From Allokutzneria sp. NRRL B-24872 (GTDB lineage: Bacteria; Actinomycetota; Actinomycetes; Mycobacteriales; Pseudonocardiaceae), in assembly GCF_002155965.1 (NCBI RefSeq), contig NZ_MUMH01000035.1:1-52881 (forward strand): DNA of 52,881 nucleotides, given 5' to 3'. The stretch's first letter is position 1. Each line of letters begins with the position of its first letter. Below are positions 1 to 7,034 of this stretch, one piece after another. Made by a program: the position numbers and the translations under genes. The notes beneath the pieces were generated by a model. The model did no database searches. It saw nothing but the letters and a program-made list of their open reading frames with translations, and had not been told where the DNA came from.

Positions 1-36
1 CTGAGCCTTGAACTCCAACGAGAACTTGTTCGCCAT
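1..36 (-). CDS. N-terminus of a probable transposase OrfA (partial)
   Basis: Twelve codons are visible, reading MANKFSLEFKAQ from the ATG at 36-34 (minus strand). A clear GGAAGG ribosome-binding site sits seven bases upstream. A short basic-aromatic start followed by EFKAQ is typical of the helix-turn-helix OrfA of IS3-type elements (compare the common pattern K-[FY]-S-x-E-F-K). With only twelve residues the assignment is weak, but it agrees with the IS-like end just upstream. Confidence 0.4.
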   Translation of the reverse strand, partial: MANKFSLEFKAQ

Positions 37-103
37 CACGACACCTTCCCGCGGCCGAGCCACCGACCACTCTGACGGTGTCCACCAAACCGGGGCAAGC
101 CCA
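1..103 (-). mobile_element. Partial IS3-like insertion sequence, one end (tentative)
   Basis: Read on the minus strand from position 103 inward, the sequence starts TGGGCTTGCCCCGG and continues to TTTGGTGGACACC (ending near 77). This resembles terminal inverted repeats of IS3-family elements, which begin TG and often carry a GGGG/CCCC block followed by TGGACAC. A minus-strand start codon lies about 40 bp further in, as expected for OrfA. HNH-nuclease similarity on the plus strand begins immediately outside this boundary, so the element appears to have cut that gene. The other end lies outside the window, so family assignment is inference from the end sequence only. Confidence 0.5.
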
Positions 104-321
104 AAGCTCACCACGTATTGCACTGGACAAAGCACCGAGGGCCAACGGATCTGAACAACATGACGCTGTTGTGCTCGCACCACCATCACGCTATCCACCA
201 AGAGGACTGGAAGATCGTCTTCGCCGAGGACGGAAGGCCGGACTTCATCCCACCACCGTGGGTGGATGCGGAGCGGAAACCGATGCGCAACATCAGAGTC
301 GACCCACGACTCACTGGATGA
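104..321 (+). pseudogene. HNH endonuclease remnant (13E12/DUF222-type C-terminus)
   Basis: The frame reads AHHVLHW, GPTDLNNMTLLC, HHHHAIH and then PPPWVD. These are the second half of the HNH zinc/active-site motif and the usual tail of DUF222/13E12-type HNH proteins, which are normally about 400 residues. The N-terminal DUF222 region and the first cysteine pair of the HNH motif are missing. The frame has a stop at 73-75, inside the adjoining IS-like sequence. Similarity starts right at the proposed IS boundary (103/104), so this is read as a gene truncated by insertion. No start codon with a credible ribosome site is seen. Confidence 0.7.
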
Positions 322-356
322 GGATGCCTGAAAGGTGGTCAGCACAACGGAACTGA

Positions 357-392
357 GGCTCGGCCTGGGGCGCGAGGGCCCCAGGCCGAGCC
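357..392. terminator. Strong hairpin terminator
   Basis: Perfect 14-bp arms (GGCTCGGCCTGGGG at 357-370 and its complement at 379-392) flank an 8-nt loop. It lies 16 bp past the stop of the minus-strand gene at 409-852 and after the HNH remnant, so it could serve both strands. There is no long U-tract, as is common in actinomycetes. Confidence 0.7.
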
Positions 393-408
393 GGAACCCC
401 GCTGGAAA

Positions 409-852
409 TCAGATCTTGGTGAGCAGTTCCTTGAGCTTCTCGACGATCGTCCATGCACCCTTGTCGCAGTCGGCCTGGTGCGCGACGTAGTAGCTGTCGA
501 TGGTTTTCCGTTCCGCCGCATAGCGTTCGGCGACGAACTTGTCCATGGCGGCACGGGAATCAGCAGCGCACGGGTCGGGGAACTTGTACAGCTCGTGCCA
601 GACGGCGTTGACGAACTTCTTGACGGGATCGGGCATCTTCTTGGCCTGCTTGGCGATGATGTCGGTGCCCGCGAGCACGAACCGCACACCCTTCTTCTGG
701 GCGCAGGCGGCGTCGAAACTCGTGCCGACAGCCTTCACGGCGGCTGTGATATCGCCCTTGGGCACGGGAGCCGGCGGGGCCGCCGAAGCGGACGGGGCGG
801 CGAGGAGGAGTGCGACCGGAACGCAGAACGCTGCGATGATGGGACGCTTCAT
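409..852 (-). CDS. Small secreted protein of unknown function
   Basis: 147 residues. The chosen ATG starts MKRPIIAAF; an in-frame upstream start would add eight residues ahead of the signal peptide. Residues 1 to about 25 form a Sec signal peptide ending ASA-AP. The mature part is helical and lysine-rich with three cysteines (AACAQKK, DPCAADS, ADCDKGA). No catalytic motif is recognised. It lies 69 bp downstream of the NB-ARC/TPR regulator on the same strand, so co-transcription is possible, and it ends at a strong hairpin. Exported status is well supported; function is unknown. Confidence 0.7.
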   Translation of the reverse strand: MKRPIIAAFCVPVALLLAAPSASAAPPAPVPKGDITAAVKAVGTSFDAACAQKKGVRFVLAGTDIIAKQAKKMPDPVKKFVNAVWHELYKFPDPCAADSRAAMDKFVAERYAAERKTIDSYYVAHQADCDKGAWTIVEKLKELLTKI

Positions 853-921
853 GCAGGCGACAGTATGCACGCGCACGCCAACCGGCAGGGCACGGCCGGG
901 GCTGTTCGATCGAAGGAGTGA

Positions 922-3198
922 TCAGCCGAAGGTGTCCAGCGCGGCCCGCGCCTCGGCCAGCAGCATGCGGTTGCCCAGCTCCTCGGCGTGCGCCAGGGCC
1001 AGCTCCAGGTGCTCGCGGGCCAGCGGAAGCTCACCCAGCTGGTGCCGGATCTTGCCGAGCCCGATGTGCGCCAAGCCCATCGCCCAGCGGTCACCGCTGC
1101 GGGTGGCGTTGTCCAGAGCGCGGCGCTGGAAGCTGAGCGCCTCCTCGTGCTCGCCGAGCCTGCGGTGCAGCGCGCCGAGCGAACTCACGGCAAGACCCCA
1201 CGACCAGCGGTCGCCCAACCGCTCGCTCAACTCCAACGCCTGCTCGAAACGAGAACGGGCGCTGTCGTCATCGCCCTCGTCGACATCGATCAAACCGAGG
1301 TTGGTCAACGCCAAACTCCGCGACCACAGATCGCCGGTGGCCTCGCTGACCGTCAGCGCCCGGTCGAGTTCCTTGCGCGCCAACGAGATCTCGCCGAGCT
1401 GGCGGTACGCGCTGCCGAGGCCGAGTATCGACGGCGCGCGGCCGGACTCGACGCCGAACTTCTCGTACAGCTCATCGGAGCGCAAGAAATGACGCAGCGC
1501 CTCCTCGTGCTCGCCCTGCCAATCGTGCACCAGGCCGAGCCGACCGCGCGTCCTGGCCTCGTCGCGTTCGTTGCCCGTGGCCAGATCGCGGTCGAGCGCC
1601 TCCCGCAACTGCGCGATCGCCTGCGCGTCGTTGCCGAGGCGCCAGTTGAGCACACCGAGGTTCTTCAAGATCTCCGCGCGGGCGTCGAGATCCCCGAGCC
1701 GTTCGGTGGCCGCGAGCGCGATCTCGTGCGTGCGCTGCCAGTCCTGGTGATAGGCCCGCGAGAGGAAGAACTGCCACAGCACAACGGAAATTCGCCACGC
1801 GTGCTCATCGGAGCAGTGCTCGACAACCGCGACCAGGTTGGCGCGCTCAGCCTCCAGCCACTGCGACGACGCCCGGGTCGCGGCGGCGAGGTAGTAGTCC
1901 CACAGCCGCACCAAGGACTCGTTCACAGCAGCGGGATCTTCTTCTGCGACAGCCGTTGCGGCCGCGTGCCCGCGAAGCAGGTCGTGCAGCCGGTAACGAC
2001 CGGGTTCTCGCTGCTGCACGAGGTGAACGTCCACAAGGGACTCAAGCAGGTCCTCCGCGTCCAGCGGCTCGATCCCGGCCAGGGCGGCAGTGGCGTCCGC
2101 GTCGATATCGGCACCGGGGTGCAGGCCGAGCAAGCGGAACACCCGCCGCTGCGCCTCGTCGAGATGCTGGTGGGACAGCGCGAAAACCGCGTTCAGCTCG
2201 GACAGACCGCGAGTGCGCCTGCGGAGCCGCTTGTTCAAGTGCTCGATCGTCCACACTGGACGGTCGCGGAGCCGGGCCGCGGCGATCCTGATGGCCAGCG
2301 GGAGGAATCCGCACAGCCGCACGCACTCGCGGACGGACGCGTCGTCGCCGCGCTCGGCACCGGCGATGCGCCGGAACAGGCCGACGGCCTCGTCTTCGCG
2401 CAGCACGTCCAGAGCGAGCGATCTCGCGCCGTCCACCTCCGACAAGCGCTTGCGACTGGTGATCAGCGTCAGGCAGCCGGCGTGTCCGGGAAGCAGCGAG
2501 CGCACGTGCGCGGCATCGGCGGCGTTGTCCAGGACGAGCAGGACTCGACGGCCTGCGAGCGTCGACCGCCACAACGCGGCGCGCTGCTCGACGGTCGGCG
2601 GAATGCGCTCCCCCGGCACATCGACCGCGCGCAGCAGCGTTTCCAGCGCGGCAGCCGGGCTCAGCGGCGGATGCCCCGGCGTGTGCGCGTGCAGGTCGAC
2701 GAAGAACTGGCCGTCCCGATAGCTCGGCGCGAGCCGGTGGGCGCACCGCACGACGAGCGAGGTCTTGCCGACCCCGCCCATGCCGTCGATCGCGTGCACG
2801 TCCGACGTGGCGACGGCGGCCAGCAGCGCGTCCACTTCGGCGTCGCGGCCGGTGAAGTCGCCGATGTCCCTGGGCAGCTCGTTGCGGGGCCGCCAACCGG
2901 GCTGCTCGGCCGGGGCCGCGGCTTCGGCCACCTCCCACAGGCCGCGCAGCCGCGCCAGCTCCCGGCGGGTGGCCCCGCACACGGCCGCCACCTGGCCGAC
3001 CAGGCGGAAATCCGGTGGGAGCACCGTTCCGGCGCAGTAGCGGTGCAGGGTCGACCGGCTCGTCCCGGTCCGGTGCGCCAGCGCGGCGAAGCTGCGCCCC
3101 GACCGCTCCTTCAGCCCGCGCAGCGCGGCGGCGAACTCGGCGAGCGCCTCGGTTGCTCCCACCGCCCCATCATCGCGCACACGGGGCGAAGGTCTCAC
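922..3198 (-). CDS. XRE-NB-ARC-TPR transcriptional regulator
   Basis: 758 residues from a GTG; an internal GTG 12 codons later is an alternative. Residues about 17-75 form an XRE-type helix-turn-helix (FAALAHRTGTSRSTLHRY). Residues about 110-420 form a STAND-class NB-ARC ATPase, with Walker A GMGGVGKTS at 139-147 and Walker B VLLVLDN at 219-225. From about 470 to the end there are at least five tetratricopeptide-like repeats (for example LTNLGLIDVDEGDDDSARS). This is the architecture of cytoplasmic ligand-gated regulators of the AfsR-like/STAND group without the SARP domain. Divergent from the secreted protein at 3245, which may be a target (inference). Confidence 0.88.
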   Translation of the reverse strand: MRPSPRVRDDGAVGATEALAEFAAALRGLKERSGRSFAALAHRTGTSRSTLHRYCAGTVLPPDFRLVGQVAAVCGATRRELARLRGLWEVAEAAAPAEQPGWRPRNELPRDIGDFTGRDAEVDALLAAVATSDVHAIDGMGGVGKTSLVVRCAHRLAPSYRDGQFFVDLHAHTPGHPPLSPAAALETLLRAVDVPGERIPPTVEQRAALWRSTLAGRRVLLVLDNAADAAHVRSLLPGHAGCLTLITSRKRLSEVDGARSLALDVLREDEAVGLFRRIAGAERGDDASVRECVRLCGFLPLAIRIAAARLRDRPVWTIEHLNKRLRRRTRGLSELNAVFALSHQHLDEAQRRVFRLLGLHPGADIDADATAALAGIEPLDAEDLLESLVDVHLVQQREPGRYRLHDLLRGHAAATAVAEEDPAAVNESLVRLWDYYLAAATRASSQWLEAERANLVAVVEHCSDEHAWRISVVLWQFFLSRAYHQDWQRTHEIALAATERLGDLDARAEILKNLGVLNWRLGNDAQAIAQLREALDRDLATGNERDEARTRGRLGLVHDWQGEHEEALRHFLRSDELYEKFGVESGRAPSILGLGSAYRQLGEISLARKELDRALTVSEATGDLWSRSLALTNLGLIDVDEGDDDSARSRFEQALELSERLGDRWSWGLAVSSLGALHRRLGEHEEALSFQRRALDNATRSGDRWAMGLAHIGLGKIRHQLGELPLAREHLELALAHAEELGNRMLLAEARAALDTFG

Positions 3199-3232
3199 TT
3201 GCCAGTGCTTCCAGGAACAAGGCCTCGATGCT

Positions 3233-3245
3233 TATGCTCCGAATG
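3233..3245 (+). promoter_or_regulatory. Putative -10 element for a leaderless transcript
   Basis: TATGCT at 3233-3238 fits the actinomycete TAnnnT -10 box and sits seven bases before the GTG at 3245. There is no ribosome-binding site ahead of that GTG, which suggests transcription starts at or next to the start codon. No convincing -35 box is visible. Confidence 0.35.
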
Positions 3246-4093
3246 TGATCCAAACAATCGCGGCGGCCCTGTCGCTCTTATTTTTCTACGTATTTCCCCC
3301 GGCGGCCACGGACTGGCTGCCGGTGGGTTCCGGAACCACCTCCGGAGTCAGCGGTTCGGCACTCACCGCGAGCGGTCAGCTACTGATCGTGCGGGACAAC
3401 AAGAAATCCGGCGAGAACCGCGCCGCCCTCGTCACCTTTCCCGGCGCGAAGGTGACGCCGCTGAAGTGGAAGGGCACCGTGCTGGACGACCTCGAGTCGC
3501 TGGCCGCGGTCCCCGGGCGACCGAACGAGTTCGTCGCGCTCGCCAGCTACGGCAAGGGCGCCCGGATCTCCCTGCACGACAAGGAGGTTCGCGTTCTCAG
3601 CGAGTTCACCCTGCCCAAGGGCGTCGACGGCGACAACTACGAGGGCTTCGCGCTCTCGGTGCTCGGCGGGCGCACCGTCGCGACGTGGGCGGACCGCGGC
3701 CAGGACGCGCGAGCGGGCAGGCTCATCGCCGCCGAACTGGACCTGACGCGGATGACTTTCGGCCCCACCACCTCGCTGAGCATTCGGGCGAACTACCCCG
3801 AAAAGGACGTCAGGCACATTTCGGATATCGCGATCACGCATTCCGGAGAAATCCTCGCCTCTTCGGCATCCGATCCCGGGGACGAGGGCCCGTTCACCTC
3901 CACTCTTTATCGCGCCGCGCGCGTTTCGATCACCAATGGCCGCCTCGCCCTGACGCCGATCGCCGGGCAGCCGGAAATCGCCCGCCACCCCGGCCACAAG
4001 ATCGAGGCGATCACCTGCGCGACGGTCACCTGCGACCGTCACGTCCTCGGCACCGACGACGAGTCCGCGGGCGGCTCGGTCAAGTTCGACTGA
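3245..4093 (+). CDS. Secreted propeller-like protein of unknown function
   Basis: 282 residues starting VIQTIAAAL from GTG. The first about 20 residues (ALSLLFFYVFPPAA) form a signal peptide or N-terminal anchor. The rest shows recurring beta-strand segments such as LTASGQLLIVRDNK, LESLAAVPGRPNEFVALAS, YEGFALSVLGG and SDIAITHSGEILASSA, like the blades of a six-bladed propeller of the phytase/esterase-like class. No catalytic residues are assigned. Two cysteines near the C-terminus (AITCATVTC) could form a disulfide. The gene is divergent from the NB-ARC regulator with 46 bp between starts. Secretion is likely; enzyme activity is not established. Confidence 0.72.
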   Translation: MIQTIAAALSLLFFYVFPPAATDWLPVGSGTTSGVSGSALTASGQLLIVRDNKKSGENRAALVTFPGAKVTPLKWKGTVLDDLESLAAVPGRPNEFVALASYGKGARISLHDKEVRVLSEFTLPKGVDGDNYEGFALSVLGGRTVATWADRGQDARAGRLIAAELDLTRMTFGPTTSLSIRANYPEKDVRHISDIAITHSGEILASSASDPGDEGPFTSTLYRAARVSITNGRLALTPIAGQPEIARHPGHKIEAITCATVTCDRHVLGTDDESAGGSVKFD

Positions 4094-4227
4094 TCCCCCG
4101 TCCCGCCCCGCACCGGATCTCCGCGACTGCGCCGCAGCTCAGGAGCTGGTTCCGTCCCACGACGTCCCAGCACCCTGGCCGCGCCGCGGCGCGCGGGGCA
4201 GGCTCGGAAGCGCCTGGGGGAAGCGCC

Positions 4228-4257
4228 GGTGGGACCCCGATCCGCTGGGGTCCCACC
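4228..4257 (+). terminator. Hairpin terminator
   Basis: Arms GGTGGGACCCC (4228-4238) and GGGGTCCCACC (4247-4257) pair perfectly over 11 bp around an 8-nt loop, 135 bp past the stop at 4093. The rest of the 4094-4379 gap holds no gene I can support. Confidence 0.6.
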
Positions 4258-4379
4258 GTTGCGCCGCCCGGCCCCTCGCTCACGCCCGAACAGCCGCACT
4301 TCGTAAGAAGTCTTCACGAAATGCCTCCGCAGTTGGTGAGAACTTGTTAGACATCGGCTCCCCGCACCTGGAGGAACCG

Positions 4380-5546
4380 ATGCGCCTCATGACCTCCCTG
4401 GCCGCCGCGGTGCTGCTCATCGCCGGCGCGGTCACCCCTGCGACAGCCGCCGCCGCTGAGCTGACCCAGATCTCGCGCACCCCGTACAAGCTCGCCGAGG
4501 GCGGGAGCTTCGCGCGCTACGCGCCACGAGTGGCCGCACTGGACGGGAAGCTGCGCCGGGCGTCCTTCGCGGACGTGCTCGCCGACGGCAACCGCAAGGC
4601 CCGGCCGCTGTGCCGCCCGACCGGGATCAGCGGCGCGAGCGGCTTCTGCTGGCAGAACGACGGGGACACCACCGACAAGCAGTGGTACCCGCAGGGGATC
4701 ACCGGCAGCTGGGACTCCTCGGCCTCCGGCAGCTACGGCGGGCACAAGGCGATGCTCGTCAGCTGGCACAGCGACAACGCGCCGAAGCCCAAGGGCGTGC
4801 GGATCTCCTTCGTCAACTACGACGACCCGGCCAAGGTGTCCTACCGGCACGTCCTGCTCGTCGAACCGACCAGCGACGACACCTTCGGCCCGGTGAAGGT
4901 GCACGCGGGCGGCATCGCCTGGGTGGGCGATTTCCTCTACGTCGCCGACACCAAGCGCGGGTTCCGCGTCTTCGACCTGCGCCACCTCTGGCGCACCGAG
5001 GCCGACCCCGGCAAGTCCAAGATCGGCAAGGGTGCCGACGGCAAGTACTACGCCTACGACTACCGCTACGTGCTGCCGCAGGTCGGCAGCTACGGGCAGA
5101 GCGGCAATGGCAGCTGCTCCGTCTCGCCGCCCGTCACCGCGCCGCTGTGCTTCTCCTTCGTCGGCCTGGATCGCAGCACCACGACCCCGTCGCTGATCGC
5201 CGGTGAGTACTACTACGACGGCAAGGGCGGCTCGCGGCTGACGCGGTGGAACCTCAACGCCGACAACAAGCTCGCCGAGGAAACCGCTGCCGGCGCCTAC
5301 CGCAGCTCGCACCCGAAGATCCAGGGAGCCTTGGCGTACAAGGACACCTTCATGCTCAGCAGCAGCCGCACCTCCACCACCGCCGGCGTGCTCTACCGTT
5401 CCAAGGTCGGCGCGGCCAGCTCCACCTCGCACCTGCCCGCCGGCCCCGAGGACCTCTCCTACCAGGCGTCCGCAAAGCGCCTGTGGGCGTTGACCGAGCA
5501 CCCCGGCAACCGCCAGGTGATCGGCATCCCCATCACCCTCGGCTGA
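4380..5546 (+). CDS. Secreted beta-propeller-like protein
   Basis: 388 residues from ATG 4380, preceded by GGAGGAA. An upstream in-frame start was rejected because the signal peptide begins at MRLMTSLAAAVLLIAG and ends near ATAAAA. The mature chain has four scattered cysteines in pairs (LCRPTG...GFCWQND and GSCSVS...PLCFSF), likely disulfides, and strand-rich repeats with WVGDFLYVADTKRGFRVFDL typical of a propeller blade. Similar exported proteins without known role are common in actinomycetes. No operon partner; the flanking gaps each contain a hairpin. Secretion is confident, role unknown. Confidence 0.75.
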   Translation: MRLMTSLAAAVLLIAGAVTPATAAAAELTQISRTPYKLAEGGSFARYAPRVAALDGKLRRASFADVLADGNRKARPLCRPTGISGASGFCWQNDGDTTDKQWYPQGITGSWDSSASGSYGGHKAMLVSWHSDNAPKPKGVRISFVNYDDPAKVSYRHVLLVEPTSDDTFGPVKVHAGGIAWVGDFLYVADTKRGFRVFDLRHLWRTEADPGKSKIGKGADGKYYAYDYRYVLPQVGSYGQSGNGSCSVSPPVTAPLCFSFVGLDRSTTTPSLIAGEYYYDGKGGSRLTRWNLNADNKLAEETAAGAYRSSHPKIQGALAYKDTFMLSSSRTSTTAGVLYRSKVGAASSTSHLPAGPEDLSYQASAKRLWALTEHPGNRQVIGIPITLG

Positions 5547-5562
5547 CCCACGCCGCGTAGCG

Positions 5563-5640
5563 CCTGAACGACCCGTTTAGGTACTTGAACGCACCAAACG
5601 ACCCGTTCAGTGCGTTCAACGCACTGAACGGGTCGTTCAG
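5563..5640. repeat. GAACGACCCGTTC-type palindromic repeat, probable terminator
   Basis: Three related units occur here. The last two form a perfect 20-bp inverted repeat, AACGACCCGTTCAGTGCGTT at 5597-5616 and its complement at 5618-5637, separated by a single base. Another CTGAACGACCCGTTTAG copy lies at about 5566-5582. The structure follows the stop at 5546 and precedes the convergent gene at 5694, so a bidirectional terminator role is likely. The same units recur at 39577-39663 and 42946-43175. Confidence 0.8.
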
Positions 5641-5693
5641 GGAGATTCGCGCTTGGGAGGTCCCACCGTCGCGCTGCGCGCGGTCGGCTACGC

Positions 5694-5942
5694 CTACCCT
5701 GCGCCCGGCGCGGTGATCCGCAGCAGTGTGATGCGCAGGACCGCACTGTGGACCAAGTAAGTGATCAACCCGTAGTCGAAGGCGCTCGTCCACCGGTCTG
5801 TCTTCGCATCGCAGGTGGCGTTGCGCTCGGGGTCAGCCGTCAAGCGAGCGATGTGACGGCTGACCGCTCGCTGCACTTCCGGTGGAAGACTCTGGTACTG
5901 GGCCTCGGCATGCGACACCCACGCCACCTCGAACCTGCTCAC
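5694..5942 (-). CDS. RelE/ParE-like toxin-family protein
   Basis: 82 residues, beginning MSRFEVAWVSHAEAQYQSLPPEVQRAVSRHIARLTADP. This N-terminal helix pair followed by a strand-rich half ending ITYLVHSAVLRITLLRI is the layout of RelE/ParE mRNA-interferase or gyrase-inhibitor folds (usual length 80-100). The start GTG overlaps the stop of the upstream DUF6247-like gene (GTGA), indicating translational coupling. The central catalytic basic residues of RelE are not clearly present, so activity is uncertain. By analogy it would form a toxin-antitoxin-like module with its neighbour. Confidence 0.65.
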   Translation of the reverse strand: MSRFEVAWVSHAEAQYQSLPPEVQRAVSRHIARLTADPERNATCDAKTDRWTSAFDYGLITYLVHSAVLRITLLRITAPGAG

Positions 5943-6274
5943 GGTCCACGCTCGACGTGATCAACGATCACACTCGGGTCGCCCTCTTCGATGCGGCGCT
6001 GGTCCTCGTCGATCGCGGCCACGTACTCAGGATTGGCGGCCATGAGGGCGACGGCGAACCAGCGCTGGACCACGGCGTCTACGCGCCCCAGGTCGAAGTC
6101 GTCGTCTGCCTCGGCCATCGCGATGTGGAACTCCGCCTCGAAGTCGACGAGTCTGTCGCGGTCATAGGCGGCCAGGGCCGCTCGAACGGCGACGGCGCTG
6201 CGCTCGAAGGTCACGCGGGGCCGGCACAACGGCCGGTCAGGGGAGTCGTCGACGACGAGGCCGGGGATCTTCAC
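5939..6274 (-). CDS. DUF6247-like protein, candidate antitoxin partner
   Basis: 111 residues from GTG 6274 (start VKIPGLVVDD). A longer open frame exists upstream but has shadow-like composition. The pattern VRAALAAYDRDRLVDFEAEFHIAMAEADDDFDLGRVDAVVQRWF matches the actinobacterial DUF6247 family, in which an acidic alpha-helical protein is followed by a RelE-like gene. It overlaps the next gene by four bases. No DNA-binding motif is evident, so control of expression cannot be inferred. The start codon lacks a strong ribosome site. Confidence 0.6.
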   Translation of the reverse strand: MKIPGLVVDDSPDRPLCRPRVTFERSAVAVRAALAAYDRDRLVDFEAEFHIAMAEADDDFDLGRVDAVVQRWFAVALMAANPEYVAAIDEDQRRIEEGDPSVIVDHVERGP

Positions 6275-6318
6275 GCGGCGAGTGTCCGCCACGGCACCGA
6301 ACCGGGAAATGCCTGGGG

Positions 6319-6498
6319 TCAGGGGAGTTCGGTCAGCTCGACGGCGGTGGTGAGCACGGTGATCAGCTGCCGCGCGGTGTCCTGGTCGAGCACCATGACG
6401 GTGCCGAGCGAGGTGGTCAGCAGCACCTGGCGGCCACGGACCCGCACGTCGAGGGCCGCCGAGCGCCGGGGACGCCGGGGTCCGTCGGTCGAGTCCAT
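6319..6498 (-). CDS. Small hypothetical protein
   Basis: 59 residues from ATG 6498 (MDSTDGPRRPRRSAALDV), preceded by a GGGGTGGG stretch on the coding strand. An ATG at 6603 would give 94 residues but has no ribosome site. The C-terminal half (VLLTTSLGTVMVLDQDTARQLITVLTTAVELTE) predicts a strand-strand-helix unit. It lies 44 bp upstream of the DUF6247/RelE-like pair on the same strand. No family is recognised. Confidence 0.45.
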   Translation of the reverse strand: MDSTDGPRRPRRSAALDVRVRGRQVLLTTSLGTVMVLDQDTARQLITVLTTAVELTELP

Positions 6499-6678
6499 CC
6501 CACCCCGTTCCGCCCAAGAGACTCCGCCTGAGCGTGCGTACCGTGGATCGTCCGTTAGTGCAAAGGGGTCCTCGTCACCCCGATCCGGTGAGAACGGCGT
6601 CATCGGGTGATCCGTGCGGTGTCTCCCCGGCGGAGGTGACGCACATGTCCGCGTCCGTTGGCCGGTGGGAGCTCCGCC

Positions 6679-6984
6679 GTGTCTGACCTGATCGCCCCCT
6701 TCCTCATGACCGTCTTCGCCCTCCTCTTCCTCGGAGCCTGGGACAGCACGCCCTGGCGGCACCTGCGGGCCCGTCGCCGCAGCCGCAGGGTGGTGCGCGA
6801 GATCCGCTCCGGCTGCCCCTTCGCCCGGTTGGTCCTACGCCGAGGCGGTGGCAGGCACCGCGCCCGTCCCGTCCGAGGTCTTCCGCTGTCCACAATGGAC
6901 TTGAATCGGTCGACCGGACGCATCGAGGTGGTTCGCGAGCACCGCCGACGGCACGCGGGTGTGGGGTTGAAACACATGGGCTGA
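6679..6984 (+). CDS. Small basic protein with one membrane segment
   Basis: 101 residues from GTG 6679, with GGGAG nine bases upstream. Residues about 4-20 (IAPFLMTVFALLFLGAW) form a hydrophobic segment. The remainder is very arginine-rich (RARRRSRRVVREIRSG). It is divergent from the hypothetical gene at 6319-6498. No known family; the arginine-rich, low-complexity tail means it could be a chance frame, but the membrane helix and start context favour a real gene. Confidence 0.4.
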   Translation: MSDLIAPFLMTVFALLFLGAWDSTPWRHLRARRRSRRVVREIRSGCPFARLVLRRGGGRHRARPVRGLPLSTMDLNRSTGRIEVVREHRRRHAGVGLKHMG

Positions 6985-7034
6985 GATCCACATCACCTCT
7001 ACCGTCGTGGCGGGACACGGGTCGGGGAGGCGCC

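Noticed and set aside
988-4350. Very long plus-strand open frame across 988-4350
   Set aside because: It is the antisense shadow of the NB-ARC/TPR gene and then runs across another gene in the wrong frame; composition lacks normal protein character.
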